From assembly GCF_002217205.1 (NCBI RefSeq), contig NZ_MUGT01000048.1, positions 1 through 38,110 on the forward strand: a stretch of 38,110 nucleotides of DNA, read 5' to 3'. Positions 7,751 to 17,335 of the stretch are shown in pieces. The translations under genes and the position numbers were made by a program. The first letter of the stretch is position 1, and each line of letters starts with the position of its first letter. Source of the DNA: Flavobacterium branchiophilum NBRC 15030 = ATCC 35035 (GTDB lineage Bacteria; Bacteroidota; Bacteroidia; Flavobacteriales; Flavobacteriaceae). The notes beneath the pieces were generated by a model. That model made no database searches, was not told the origin of the DNA, and saw only the letters and a program-made list of their open reading frames with translations.

Positions 7751-9055
7751 CTAATGTTTATCAATTGGTTTCATAAAACTCAATATGATATATCCCAGCA
7801 AAAAGAAAACGGCCAATATAAATATAGAATTTCGCATGGATTCGGTTATGGCACCCACTAATCCAAAGATAAAGGTTCCTAAAACAATGGCTAATTTTTC
7901 GGTTACATCAAAAAAAGAAAAATAAGTTGTATGGTCTTCTGTATGAGGTAACAGTTTGGAATAAGTAGATCTAGACAAAGATTGAATGGCACCCAAAACC
8001 ATTCCTATCATGGCACCCAGAGCATAAAATTGTATATTGATATACTTATTTCGGGCATCTAATAAATATGCCGCAAAACATATCAGCCCCCAAATGGCAA
8101 TTGTCAGTTTTAATGTTTTGATATTACCAATATTTTCTGAAATTCTAGAAAATAAAAAGGCACCAAAAATAGCTACAATTTGTATTAATAAAATAGTGAT
8201 TATCAACTTGCTAGTATCTATTCCAAGTTCCTTTTTGCCATAAATTCCAGCTAATAAAATAATGGTTTGCACACCAATACTGTATAAGAAAAATGCTATT
8301 AAAAACTGTTTTAAAGCAGGATAGTTTTTCAAATTCATTAATATTATTTTCAATTCTCTAATGCCTTTGAAGATAAAATCTTTTTCAGGTTTTTTTTGAA
8401 AAACATTGTTTGGCAAATAATAAAAAGTAATTTGAGCAAAGCTAATCCACCAAATTCCAACAGACAAAAAAGAGATGCGAGAGGGTAGGGTAGGGTCTGT
8501 AATGCCATACCATTCGGGATGCAAAACCATAGTTAAATTAAAACTCAACAATATAACAGAACCCGTATAACCAAACATAAATCCTTTGGCACTTACTCTA
8601 TCGTGGTCCTCGGGTGGGGCAATTTCGGGCAAATAGGAGTTATAAAACACAATGCTTCCCCAAAATCCAATACTTGCCAAAATGGTAAATACTATTCCAA
8701 TCCATACTGTACTTTGTCCTTCAAAAAAATACAAACACATAACAGACAAAGAACCTAAATAACAAAAAAATTGAAGAAATCTTTTTTTGTTCCCAGTATA
8801 ATCAGCAATACCAGATAGAATAGGTGATAAAAACGCAACAACTAAAAAGGAAAATGATAAACTGTATGAAAGTAAAGTGGTATTGTGAAATGAAATACCA
8901 CAAAAAAAGACCATTCCATTGTTTTGACTAGTAACAGATTCGTAATATATAGGAAAAACAGCGGTGGCAATTACTAAACTATACACAGAATTGGCCCAAT
9001 CATAGATGGCCCAGGCGTTAATTAATTTTTTGTCGCCTTTATGTAAATTTTCCAT
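7751..9055 (-). CDS. MFS transporter, UMF1/Atg22-like
   Basis: A 434-residue multi-pass membrane protein. The N-terminal motif AWAIYDWANSVYSLVIAT is the signature of the Atg22/UMF1 branch of the major facilitator superfamily, and about twelve hydrophobic segments run through the protein. Fungal Atg22 exports amino acids from the vacuole; bacterial members have no firm substrate. The DYTGNKKRFLQFF loop between TM2 and TM3 is the MFS motif-A equivalent. It is separated from the upstream DUF6095 gene by 100 bases and is probably transcribed separately. Confidence 0.9.
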   Translation of the reverse strand: MENLHKGDKKLINAWAIYDWANSVYSLVIATAVFPIYYESVTSQNNGMVFFCGISFHNTTLLSYSLSFSFLVVAFLSPILSGIADYTGNKKRFLQFFCYLGSLSVMCLYFFEGQSTVWIGIVFTILASIGFWGSIVFYNSYLPEIAPPEDHDRVSAKGFMFGYTGSVILLSFNLTMVLHPEWYGITDPTLPSRISFLSVGIWWISFAQITFYYLPNNVFQKKPEKDFIFKGIRELKIILMNLKNYPALKQFLIAFFLYSIGVQTIILLAGIYGKKELGIDTSKLIITILLIQIVAIFGAFLFSRISENIGNIKTLKLTIAIWGLICFAAYLLDARNKYINIQFYALGAMIGMVLGAIQSLSRSTYSKLLPHTEDHTTYFSFFDVTEKLAIVLGTFIFGLVGAITESMRNSIFILAVFFLLGYIILSFMKPIDKH

Positions 9056-9155
9056 TTTATTTGTATTTATAGGAGTGGGCTAAAATAATAATTTACTCGA
9101 TATAAATTCAAAAAATAAGTATTTTTGTTTTTTTTAATTAGATTTTAGTAAAAAT

Positions 9156-9383
9156 TTAGGATTTTTCTTCAAAAATACCATCTACAACTTTTTTTAATCC
9201 TTTGGCCATCAACCACATAGATATACCGCAGCATAAAATCCCTAATCCAAGAATGAGGTAATGCCAAGGGTTTTGCTTGTTCATTAAGGCATTATAAATC
9301 ATGAATGGGCCAATAAAAAAAAGCGGCAGTGCCCCAGATAAATATTGTATGCCTTTTGAGAGTAGTTTTTTATTAATGGCCAT
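9156..9383 (-). CDS. DUF6095 family small membrane protein
   Basis: A 75-residue protein with two transmembrane helices (about residues 15-32 and 41-62) and charged ends. It resembles DUF6095, a small Flavobacteriia family that I recall next to murQ; function unknown. Its start overlaps the end of murQ by 11 bases, so the two are co-transcribed and probably translationally coupled. Confidence 0.8.
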   Translation of the reverse strand: MAINKKLLSKGIQYLSGALPLFFIGPFMIYNALMNKQNPWHYLILGLGILCCGISMWLMAKGLKKVVDGIFEEKS

Positions 9384-10197
9384 GATTTTTTTTGAAATAT
9401 TGAATTGCTTTTCTTACGCTTCCTTGTTGTGCTAATAAAGTGGCAGCAGCAGTATAGGAAAGCGTGGTTTCTTCCATTATCATTTTGGTGCCTCTGTCTA
9501 TTAACTTGTTGTTTGTCAGTTGCATATCAACCATTTTGTTTCCTACAACCCTGCCCAATCGAATCATACTTGCTGTCGATATCATGTTGAGTACTAGTTT
9601 TTGAGCAGTACCCGCTTTCAATCGGGAACTACCCGTTACAAATTCGGGGCCCACAATAACTTCTATTGGAAATTGTGCCACTTGAGACAGCGGACTATTG
9701 GCATTGCAAGCAATACTTCCTGTAATAATGTGGTTTTCGTTGCATTTTTTCAAACCTTCAATAACATAAGGTGTTGTGCCAGAAGCAGCAATACCAATGA
9801 CCACATCATTTTCATTAATTTTGAACAACATTAAATCTTCCCATGCTTGGGTGGTGCTGTCCTCGGCATTTTCTACAGCCTTTCTAATGGCTTTATCGCC
9901 ACCTGCAATAATACCATGTACCATATCAAAAGGCACTCCAAATGTGGGCGGACACTCCGAAGCATCTACAATACCTAGCCTGCCCGAAGTTCCTGCACCA
10001 ATATAAAACAACCTGCCCCCGTTTTGCAATTTGTCCACAACTTGATGGATTAATTTTTCGATTTGTGGTAAAGATTGTGCAACGGCCAAAGGCACAGTTT
10101 GATCTTCTTTATTCATATTGGCAAGCAAATCCTGAACACTCATTTGTTCTAAATGATTGTATTTTGATGTTTGTTCTGTAATTTTATTGAAATCCAT
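9373..10197 (-). CDS. murQ: N-acetylmuramic acid 6-phosphate etherase
   Basis: A 274-residue cytoplasmic lyase that removes the D-lactyl ether from MurNAc-6-phosphate to give GlcNAc-6-phosphate, a step in recycling cell-wall sugars. The SIS-domain signature YIGAGTSGRLGIVDASECPPTFG is clear. Glu81 and Glu112 correspond to the two catalytic glutamates known in E. coli MurQ. The protein is somewhat shorter than the E. coli enzyme (about 298). No anmK, murK or murP-type gene is in the window. It lies downstream of the ZIP transporter gene with a 35-base gap on the same strand. Confidence 0.96.
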   Translation of the reverse strand: MDFNKITEQTSKYNHLEQMSVQDLLANMNKEDQTVPLAVAQSLPQIEKLIHQVVDKLQNGGRLFYIGAGTSGRLGIVDASECPPTFGVPFDMVHGIIAGGDKAIRKAVENAEDSTTQAWEDLMLFKINENDVVIGIAASGTTPYVIEGLKKCNENHIITGSIACNANSPLSQVAQFPIEVIVGPEFVTGSSRLKAGTAQKLVLNMISTASMIRLGRVVGNKMVDMQLTNNKLIDRGTKMIMEETTLSYTAAATLLAQQGSVRKAIQYFKKNHGH

Positions 10198-10232
10198 ATT
10201 GATAATAGATAGGTGTTGTAAAAAATCATTTT

Positions 10233-10901
10233 TTAGATAAAAAAACCTAAACCAATTCCTAAAATAATCATAGTAATTTTAGCAATGTTAAATTTATGTC
10301 CTTCGCTACTTTCAAAAATAATAGTTGATGAAATATGAAATAAAATCCCTATAACTATGGCGGTTAATGGCATTTGTAATTGTTGTAAAAGTAGGATGTA
10401 GGCAGATAAAAAAGTACCTAACGGGGTCATGATAGCAAAAACAATCATAAAAATAAAAATAGCCCTTTGATTTAATTGTGCTTGTACAAAAAAAGTTGTC
10501 AAAATAATAGCTATTGGCAAATGATGAATGGCAATGCCTATGGCCAAATCTGGCGATTTTTGAATTGGAAATCCTTCTAAAAGGGCATGAATACACAAAC
10601 TAATAAAGAGCAACCAAGGGATGTTGTCTATCGTTTGATGGCCATGGACATGCCCGTGTTCAGCTCCTTTTGAAAAAAATTCTAAAATGATTTGAAACAA
10701 TATCCCCATCATAATCCATAAACCTGCGTGGCTTTCGTGTTGCTCATAAACTTCAGGTAGCAAGTGCATTACAGTTATAGAAAGCAAAAAGGAACCAGAA
10801 AATGCCAATAACAGTTTAAGGTTTTTCTTGTTTTTTGGTTTCAAAAATAAAGCTACCAAATAGCCAATTATTACTGAAAATAAAGGTAAAATATAATACA
10901 T
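10233..10901 (-). CDS. ZIP-family divalent metal transporter
   Basis: A 222-residue inner-membrane transporter of the ZIP (SLC39) family, expected to import Zn2+ or related ions. About seven to eight hydrophobic segments are visible. A His-rich loop (GAEHGHVHGHQT) lies between the third and fourth. The metal-path helices carry CIHALLEGFPI (TM4) and IAIHHLPIAI (TM5), variants of the family HNxxDG and HExPHE motifs. VMHLLPE in TM2 adds another possible ligand. The gene lies 11 bases after the methyltransferase gene and 35 before murQ, in an apparent four-gene operon. The metal cannot be told from sequence alone. Confidence 0.92.
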   Translation of the reverse strand: MYYILPLFSVIIGYLVALFLKPKNKKNLKLLLAFSGSFLLSITVMHLLPEVYEQHESHAGLWIMMGILFQIILEFFSKGAEHGHVHGHQTIDNIPWLLFISLCIHALLEGFPIQKSPDLAIGIAIHHLPIAIILTTFFVQAQLNQRAIFIFMIVFAIMTPLGTFLSAYILLLQQLQMPLTAIVIGILFHISSTIIFESSEGHKFNIAKITMIILGIGLGFFI

Positions 10902-10912
10902 TTGCTTTTGGC

Positions 10913-11674
10913 TTATTTAAAAATCATGATCAGTCTTTGACTTTCGGTTTTATGGTATTTTTTTAGCTTATAATCGCCAAAAATGTCTAATAAATATATT
11001 CCTGCTTCTTCCATCATCAATTCAAAATCTGATAAAGTTAATGCAGCTACTTTTTCTACAAAAAAATAAGATTGTCCTTTGTCTTCAAAACGAATTTCTT
11101 TATGTATAAATCCTGCTTCAAGATAGCGATGAATGTGAAACGTAATATCGTTCAGAATCTTGGTTTCATGGGCTATCAAATGTTCTACAACATAAGGCAC
11201 GTTCATAAAATCGATAACCGCAAAACCATATTCGGAAACACTTGATTGTATAGCACGAAGTGTTTTTAAATTATCATTTTTGTTTTCAAAGTAACCAAAG
11301 CTTGTAAATAAATTCAATACGGCATCAAATTTTTCTCCAATAGGTTCTCTCATATCGTGTACCCGAAAATGCAATTGATCATTTTCATTATTTTTTGCAA
11401 TTTGGATACTGTTTTCTGACAAATCAACGCCTAAAACATCAAAACCTAATTGATTCAAATAAACGGCATGGCGGCCTTTGCCACAGGCCAAATCCAACAC
11501 CTTTGACCCCTCATCCATGTTCAGATATTGGGTTAAATTGTCCATAAAAAAATGAGCTTCTTCATCATTTCGATGTTGGTAAAGAATATGATAATAAGGA
11601 GAGTCAAACCACGAGGCAAACCAATCTGGGGCATCCTTTTGCTGCAAGGTATTTGATTTTGATTGTTCAGACAT
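10913..11674 (-). CDS. Class I SAM-dependent methyltransferase
   Basis: A 253-residue cytoplasmic methyltransferase of unknown substrate. Motif I (VLDLACGKGRHAVYL, about residues 59-73) and the acidic end of beta-2 (VLGVDLS) define the Rossmann SAM site. An early DWFASWFDSPYYHILY segment is typical of a Bacteroidetes small-molecule or protein methyltransferase group. The frame is open 51 bases further upstream with a GTG start at 11725. I chose the ATG at 11674 because a TAAATTTG promoter element lies about 30 bases before it, inside the longer reading. It is the first gene of the apparent operon leading to ZIP, murQ and DUF6095. Confidence 0.9.
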   Translation of the reverse strand: MSEQSKSNTLQQKDAPDWFASWFDSPYYHILYQHRNDEEAHFFMDNLTQYLNMDEGSKVLDLACGKGRHAVYLNQLGFDVLGVDLSENSIQIAKNNENDQLHFRVHDMREPIGEKFDAVLNLFTSFGYFENKNDNLKTLRAIQSSVSEYGFAVIDFMNVPYVVEHLIAHETKILNDITFHIHRYLEAGFIHKEIRFEDKGQSYFFVEKVAALTLSDFELMMEEAGIYLLDIFGDYKLKKYHKTESQRLIMIFK

Positions 11675-11703
11675 TATTTTAGTTATAATCGATTTATAGC
11701 TTG

Positions 11704-11711
11704 CAAATTTA
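11704..11711 (-). promoter_or_regulatory. Putative -7 element for the methyltransferase-ZIP-murQ operon
   Basis: The minus strand reads TAAATTTG, an exact TAnnTTTG match. Transcription would start near 11697, about 23 bases before the ATG at 11674, which favours that start over the upstream GTG. No good -33 TTG is visible. Confidence 0.45.
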
Positions 11712-11714
11712 ATG

Positions 11715-11722
11715 TATTTTTG
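11715..11722 (+). promoter_or_regulatory. Putative -7 element for the THUMP methyltransferase gene
   Basis: TATTTTTG fits TAnnTTTG and lies about 80 bases before the ATG at 11802. It almost abuts the opposite-strand -7 element at 11704-11711, so the two promoters are divergent and nearly back to back. The -33 element is unclear. Confidence 0.4.
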
Positions 11723-11801
11723 CACTTGAATTAATTTTTTAGTCTTAAAAAATAATATAAAACAAACAACCTTTTCAAAATGTTGTTTTTAGCAATACAA
11801 T

Positions 11802-12965
11802 ATGGAAAATTTTAAAATGATTGCCAAAACTTTTTTTGGCTTTGAAGAGATATTGGCAACCGAATTGAAAAATTTAGGTGCTCAAAATGTAGAAGTTGGT
11901 GTAAGAATGGTAAGTTTTGTTGGCGATAAAGGTTTTATGTATAAAGCAAATCTTTCTTTGAGAACGGCTTTGAAAATTTTAAAACCCATTTACCACTTTA
12001 AGGCCAATAACGAACAAGCATTGTATAAAGGCATTTCGAGTATGAATTGGGCCAAATTTTTACATGCCAATCAAACATTTGTTATTGACACCACGGTACA
12101 TTCTGAATATTTTAACCATTCAGAATTTGTATCGCAAAAATGTAAAGATGCCATTGTGGATCAGTTTAGAGAACGCACAGGACAACGGCCAAGCATTGAC
12201 AAATCGTTTCCAGATTTGAGAATTAATATTCATATAGCCAATGATCAAGTGTCGGTGGCCTTGGATACTTCAGGACAATCATTGCACCAAAGGGGCTATC
12301 GAACGGCAACCAACATTGCACCAATCAACGAAGTATTGGCTGCGGGTATTTTGTTGTTATCTGGCTGGAACGGACAATCCGATTTTTTAGATCCTATGTG
12401 TGGTTCTGGAACATTTTTGGCAGAGGCCGCAATGATTGCTTGCCAAATTCCAGCAAATATTAATAGAAAAGAGTTTGCTTTTGAAAAATGGAAAGATTGG
12501 GATAATGATTTATTTGACGAAATTATGGCTAGTTTATTGAAAAAAACTAAAGAATTTAATTATAAAATTGTGGGTTATGACAAAGCTCCAAGTGCAGTAT
12601 TAAAAGCTAAAGAAAACATAAAGAATGCCAATTTAGACGGATATATTACTGTTGAAAACACCAATTTTTTTGAAACAGAAAAAACAACTAACGCTCCATT
12701 ACATATTGTATTTAATCCGCCTTATGATGAACGATTGGACATACACATGGAAGAATTTTATAAACAAATAGGCAATACCCTCAAAAAAAATTACCCATCT
12801 ACGAATGCTTGGTTTATTACAGGAAACCTCGATGCATTAAAACATGTTGGACTAAAACCTTCTCGAAAAATCAAGTTGTTTAATGCCAGTATCGAATCCA
12901 GATTGGTTAAATATGAAATGTATTCGGGTAGCAAAAGAACCAAATTTCAGGAACAAAATATTTAA
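11802..12965 (+). CDS. THUMP-domain 23S rRNA (guanine-N2) methyltransferase, RlmL N-half type
   Basis: A 387-residue RNA methyltransferase. The N-terminal part (about residues 1-155) is a ferredoxin-like plus THUMP RNA-binding module. The C-terminal part is a Rossmann methylase with motif I DPMCGSGTF (197-205) and catalytic NPPYDERL (305-312). The layout equals the N-terminal half of E. coli RlmL, which makes m2G2445 in 23S rRNA; the RlmK half is absent, as is usual outside gamma-proteobacteria. The exact target base is inferred. A small membrane-protein gene follows after 3 bases. Confidence 0.92.
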   Translation: MENFKMIAKTFFGFEEILATELKNLGAQNVEVGVRMVSFVGDKGFMYKANLSLRTALKILKPIYHFKANNEQALYKGISSMNWAKFLHANQTFVIDTTVHSEYFNHSEFVSQKCKDAIVDQFRERTGQRPSIDKSFPDLRINIHIANDQVSVALDTSGQSLHQRGYRTATNIAPINEVLAAGILLLSGWNGQSDFLDPMCGSGTFLAEAAMIACQIPANINRKEFAFEKWKDWDNDLFDEIMASLLKKTKEFNYKIVGYDKAPSAVLKAKENIKNANLDGYITVENTNFFETEKTTNAPLHIVFNPPYDERLDIHMEEFYKQIGNTLKKNYPSTNAWFITGNLDALKHVGLKPSRKIKLFNASIESRLVKYEMYSGSKRTKFQEQNI

Positions 12966-12968
12966 AAA

Positions 12969-13205
12969 ATGACAAAATTACAACTCAAAGCATTTGTTTA
13001 TCAGTTACTTAGCTTTATTTTATTATTTGGCACGTTTCGTTATGTAGCTTATAACTATTTTCATCAAACGGGAATTTTCATTTCAATTTTGGGCTTTATT
13101 TGTGTTACATTATTGGGACCCAAATTTATGGCCACAAAAACCAAAGAAGGCGAAAAATTGTTTATGAAATGGATTTTTTTAAAAGGGCTTCGCGAAATAC
13201 GCTAA
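12969..13205 (+). CDS. Small two-helix membrane protein
   Basis: A 78-residue protein with two hydrophobic helices (about residues 9-30 and 35-52) and a basic C-terminus. I do not recognise a named family. It begins 3 bases after the methyltransferase stop, so it is almost certainly on the same transcript. It ends just before the strong terminator shared with groEL. Confidence 0.72.
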   Translation: MTKLQLKAFVYQLLSFILLFGTFRYVAYNYFHQTGIFISILGFICVTLLGPKFMATKTKEGEKLFMKWIFLKGLREIR

Positions 13206-13231
13206 TACTATCTTTTAGCACTTAAAAAATA

Positions 13232-13277
13232 AATCCCCCTAAAAAATAGTTTTATAAAACTAAATTTTAGGGGGATT
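13232..13277. terminator. Strong bidirectional terminator between the small membrane gene and groEL
   Basis: AATCCCCCTAAAA (13232-13244) pairs with TTTTAGGGGGATT (13265-13277). Inside the loop lies a second perfect palindrome, TAGTTTTATAAAACTA (13247-13262), so almost the whole element folds into one long stem. A-rich flanks supply U-tracts in both directions. The run of five G:C pairs is striking in this AT-rich DNA. It separates convergent genes. Confidence 0.85.
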
Positions 13278-13300
13278 AAAGTGTTATTTAAAAAAAAGAA

Positions 13301-14959
<1,659 letters not shown>

Positions 14960-15011
14960 TTAAAGTTGTTTTTTTTTCAATAGTCAAAACTTCTTGCCTG
15001 AAGTTATAAAC

Positions 15012-15290
15012 TTATATTATTGCTAAAATATCGTCTTCACGCATGATAAGATAATCTTTACCTTCGTGTTTCAATTCTGTTCCTGCATATTTACCATACA
15101 AAACAGTGTCGCCCACTTTTACGGTTAGGGGTTGGTCTTTTTTGCCGTTGCCCACAGCTACTACTGTGCCTTTTTGTGGTTTTTCTTTGGCAGTATCTGG
15201 AATAAAAATTCCTGACGCAGTTTGTGTTTCGGCAGCAACAGGTTCTATAAGTACTCTGTCTGCTAATGGTTTAATGTTTTGTGTCATCAT
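15012..15290 (-). CDS. groES: 10 kDa co-chaperonin GroES
   Basis: A 92-residue co-chaperonin that caps the GroEL cavity. It shows [12 protein letters not shown] at the N-terminus, the mobile loop with [14 protein letters not shown], and the C-terminal [13 protein letters not shown]. Two adjacent ATG codons (15290 and 15287) leave the start uncertain by one residue. It is first in the groES-groEL operon; the terminator at 15379-15410 isolates it from secG. I found no clear CIRCE operator upstream. Confidence 0.98.
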   Translation of the reverse strand: MMTQNIKPLADRVLIEPVAAETQTASGIFIPDTAKEKPQKGTVVAVGNGKKDQPLTVKVGDTVLYGKYAGTELKHEGKDYLIMREDDILAII

Positions 15291-15378
15291 TTTTATATTT
15301 TAAAATTAATATTTGGTTATGTTTCTTTTTTCAAATCAGAAATTGTGCCAAGTTCAAATTACTGACATTTTAGCATAA

Positions 15379-15410
15379 AAAAATGCCAACTTGTCAAAAT
15401 TGGCATTTTT
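15379..15410 (-). terminator. Rho-independent terminator after secG
   Basis: AAAAATGCCAA (15379-15389) pairs perfectly with TTGGCATTTTT (15400-15410) around a 10-nt loop; on the minus strand it is followed by a run of seven T. It lies between the end of secG (15522) and the start of groES (15290), ending the regulator-lptE-TPR-secG transcript. Confidence 0.85.
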
Positions 15411-15521
15411 AATCATTTTTTAAAATACTATAAGGTAGCATGTGTTGCCACAAAAAAAATATAAAGTAAATCTAATGAAATGCTTTTATTTGTTTTTTTG
15501 AATTTAAGCTATTTTTAGGAA

Positions 15522-15848
15522 TTATTTTTTTTCTGTAGCTGGAGCAGGTGCTGCTGGTGCTGCAGGAGTTGTTGGTTTTGGCGCTGCAATTTCTTTTTCA
15601 TCAATAATTTTTGATGCAGTATCGTTGCCAATAAAACTCAAACTCGACAATAAAATTAAAACGAGCAAAACGGCTCCTAATGTCCAAGTACTTTTATCTA
15701 AAAAATCAGTGGTTTTTTGTACTCCACCCAACATTTGTGATCCTCCAATTGACGATGATAATCCGCCACCTTTTGGGTTTTGAACCATAATAACTACGAT
15801 AAGTAGTAAACAAACAATTGTGATTAAAATTAAAAAAATTGAAAACAT
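15522..15848 (-). CDS. secG: Preprotein translocase subunit SecG
   Basis: A 108-residue accessory subunit of the SecYEG translocon. Two transmembrane helices (about residues 2-22 and 53-72) flank the conserved cytoplasmic loop MVQNPKGGGLSSSIGG. The C-terminus is a long Ala/Pro-rich tail (APKPTTPAAPAAPAPA) typical of Bacteroidetes SecG. It follows the TPR-like gene after 11 bases and is last in its operon, before a clear terminator. Confidence 0.96.
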   Translation of the reverse strand: MFSIFLILITIVCLLLIVVIMVQNPKGGGLSSSIGGSQMLGGVQKTTDFLDKSTWTLGAVLLVLILLSSLSFIGNDTASKIIDEKEIAAPKPTTPAAPAAPAPATEKK

Positions 15849-15859
15849 AATGATATTTA

Positions 15860-16795
15860 TTAATTGTTATTTTGTTGTAAATTTTTAATATCCAAAATTC
15901 GATTTGCAAATAAACTACTTTTTTCTGGATATTTCAAAATTAATATTTCATAAGCTTGAATTGCTTTTAAATATTTTTTCTGTTCAAGGTACACTTTGGC
16001 CAACGTTTCGGTCATCAAATGGGTGTTGTTTTCTTCTTTAGGCCTCTGAATATGGGTGATGGCGGTGGTTTTGTCTATTTGAGGTATCTTTGGACTTGTT
16101 TCAATAAATTTGTCAATTAAGGCCAATTTTTTTCTTCTAATTGGGTCTAAAGGCACCTCTTTTTGGCTGTTTTCTGGCTTTTCGTCTCGTGTTATGGGCT
16201 GAAATTTCGCTAGTTCGAGCCATTCTTGAAACGAATGTTTCTCGTTTTTTGAAAATGGCAACGGTTTTCCAATTTCTAATTTTTCCTCTAAAGGCGACGA
16301 TAACCCGTTTTTTTCAGAAATGTTGATGGAATCGATTATGGATTGTTCGGCTTTTGAAAATGTAGGATTAACGGTTGTTAAAGGTATGTCGTTTACCACA
16401 TCGGCATCGGTTTTTTCTGTAATTTCAAAATCGGCTGCGGCTGCAATAATTGGTTCATTGGCTGCTGTTTTTACCTCTTCAAATGCTTGAGGTTGCTCAT
16501 CTGTTGGTATTGATTTTGTATCTGTTTTTTCTGATAAATTTATTTGCGAAGCTTTTACAAAATCAGAGGCTGTAATAAAATCAAACAACACACTTCTGTC
16601 TGTGGTGTGGGCCGCTGTAACTTTAAGAGCAAAATTGTATTTAAAACTATTTTGATTATACAAAGCTTTAAGCCTCAAGGCTCTAGCACTTTGAAGGTAA
16701 GGAAAATCGTCTAGTATTTTACCCAATAAATCAATATGCTCTTCGGCAATGGCATCGGGTTGGTTAATCAATGTTGTAAATTCTGTTAAGGTCAT
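15860..16795 (-). CDS. TPR-like protein of the lptE-secG operon
   Basis: A 311-residue protein without a recognisable signal peptide. An N-terminal helical region (residues 1-80, including DDFPYLQSARALRLKALY) is followed by a low-complexity acidic linker (about 90-190), and a C-terminal tetratricopeptide-like pair (TETLAKVYLEQKKYLKAIQAYEILILKYPE). I recall it as a conserved unnamed gene between lptE and secG in flavobacteria. The function is unknown; TPRs suggest a scaffold. It lies 22 bases after lptE. Confidence 0.82.
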   Translation of the reverse strand: MTLTEFTTLINQPDAIAEEHIDLLGKILDDFPYLQSARALRLKALYNQNSFKYNFALKVTAAHTTDRSVLFDFITASDFVKASQINLSEKTDTKSIPTDEQPQAFEEVKTAANEPIIAAAADFEITEKTDADVVNDIPLTTVNPTFSKAEQSIIDSINISEKNGLSSPLEEKLEIGKPLPFSKNEKHSFQEWLELAKFQPITRDEKPENSQKEVPLDPIRRKKLALIDKFIETSPKIPQIDKTTAITHIQRPKEENNTHLMTETLAKVYLEQKKYLKAIQAYEILILKYPEKSSLFANRILDIKNLQQNNN

Positions 16796-16817
16796 TTTTT
16801 ATTTTTGTAATTGAGCA

Positions 16818-17321
16818 TTACCATTTGGCCAACGATTCGTTAAAAATATCTTGTGTAATTCTTTCAAAAATATCTTCGAGTGCATCATTGAGTTGTTTTC
16901 CTGTCAATTGTGCGGTTCCGGCATAATCATGATAAAACGAAAATGATTTTTCAAAATCGTCTTTTTCTTTATTTTTGTTAGAAAATTTTACTTTAACAGT
17001 TATGGTTAGTCGGTTTTGTGCCGCCGTTTGATCGGCAGTTGCTGACATCGGACTGATGCGGTATTCTGTAATTTCGCCTTCATACAAGAGTTCACCGCCT
17101 GAATTGGTCAAATTCAAATTGGTTTGATCTTGAATTAAATTTTGTAATTTTTGTGTCAATCGTCTATCTATTCCGGGTTCTATAAGCAAGGCATTGTTCT
17201 GAAAATTATTTACTTGAAACGTTTTGGCATCGATAGTGCCTGTACCCGTAAAATTGTAAATCCCACAGCTACAAACCAAAAGTGAAACAATAAATAGCAT
17301 CAATAAGTTTGTTTTTTTCAT
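16818..17321 (-). CDS. lptE: LPS-assembly lipoprotein LptE
   Basis: A 167-residue outer-membrane lipoprotein. The signal peptide ends in a lipobox with Cys19 (VCSC; Cys17 is an alternative). The mature part begins with GIYNFTGTGTIDAKTFQVNNF and contains the conserved LLYEGEITEYRISPMSAT segment typical of Bacteroidetes LptE. With LptD it would deliver lipopolysaccharide to the cell surface. It lies 14 bases after the sigma-54-type regulator gene, in the same operon as secG. Confidence 0.93.
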   Translation of the reverse strand: MKKTNLLMLFIVSLLVCSCGIYNFTGTGTIDAKTFQVNNFQNNALLIEPGIDRRLTQKLQNLIQDQTNLNLTNSGGELLYEGEITEYRISPMSATADQTAAQNRLTITVKVKFSNKNKEKDDFEKSFSFYHDYAGTAQLTGKQLNDALEDIFERITQDIFNESLAKW

Positions 17322-17335
17322 TTTTTTTAGGTATT

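Noticed and set aside
13215..13222. TTAGCACT resembling half of a CIRCE heat-shock operator
   Set aside because: No matching inverted half nearby, and it is downstream of groEL, not upstream of groES.
15336..15352. Sigma-54-like -24 box (TGGCAC on the minus strand) upstream of groES
   Set aside because: The -12 GC at the required spacing is GA here, and the rest of the consensus is absent.
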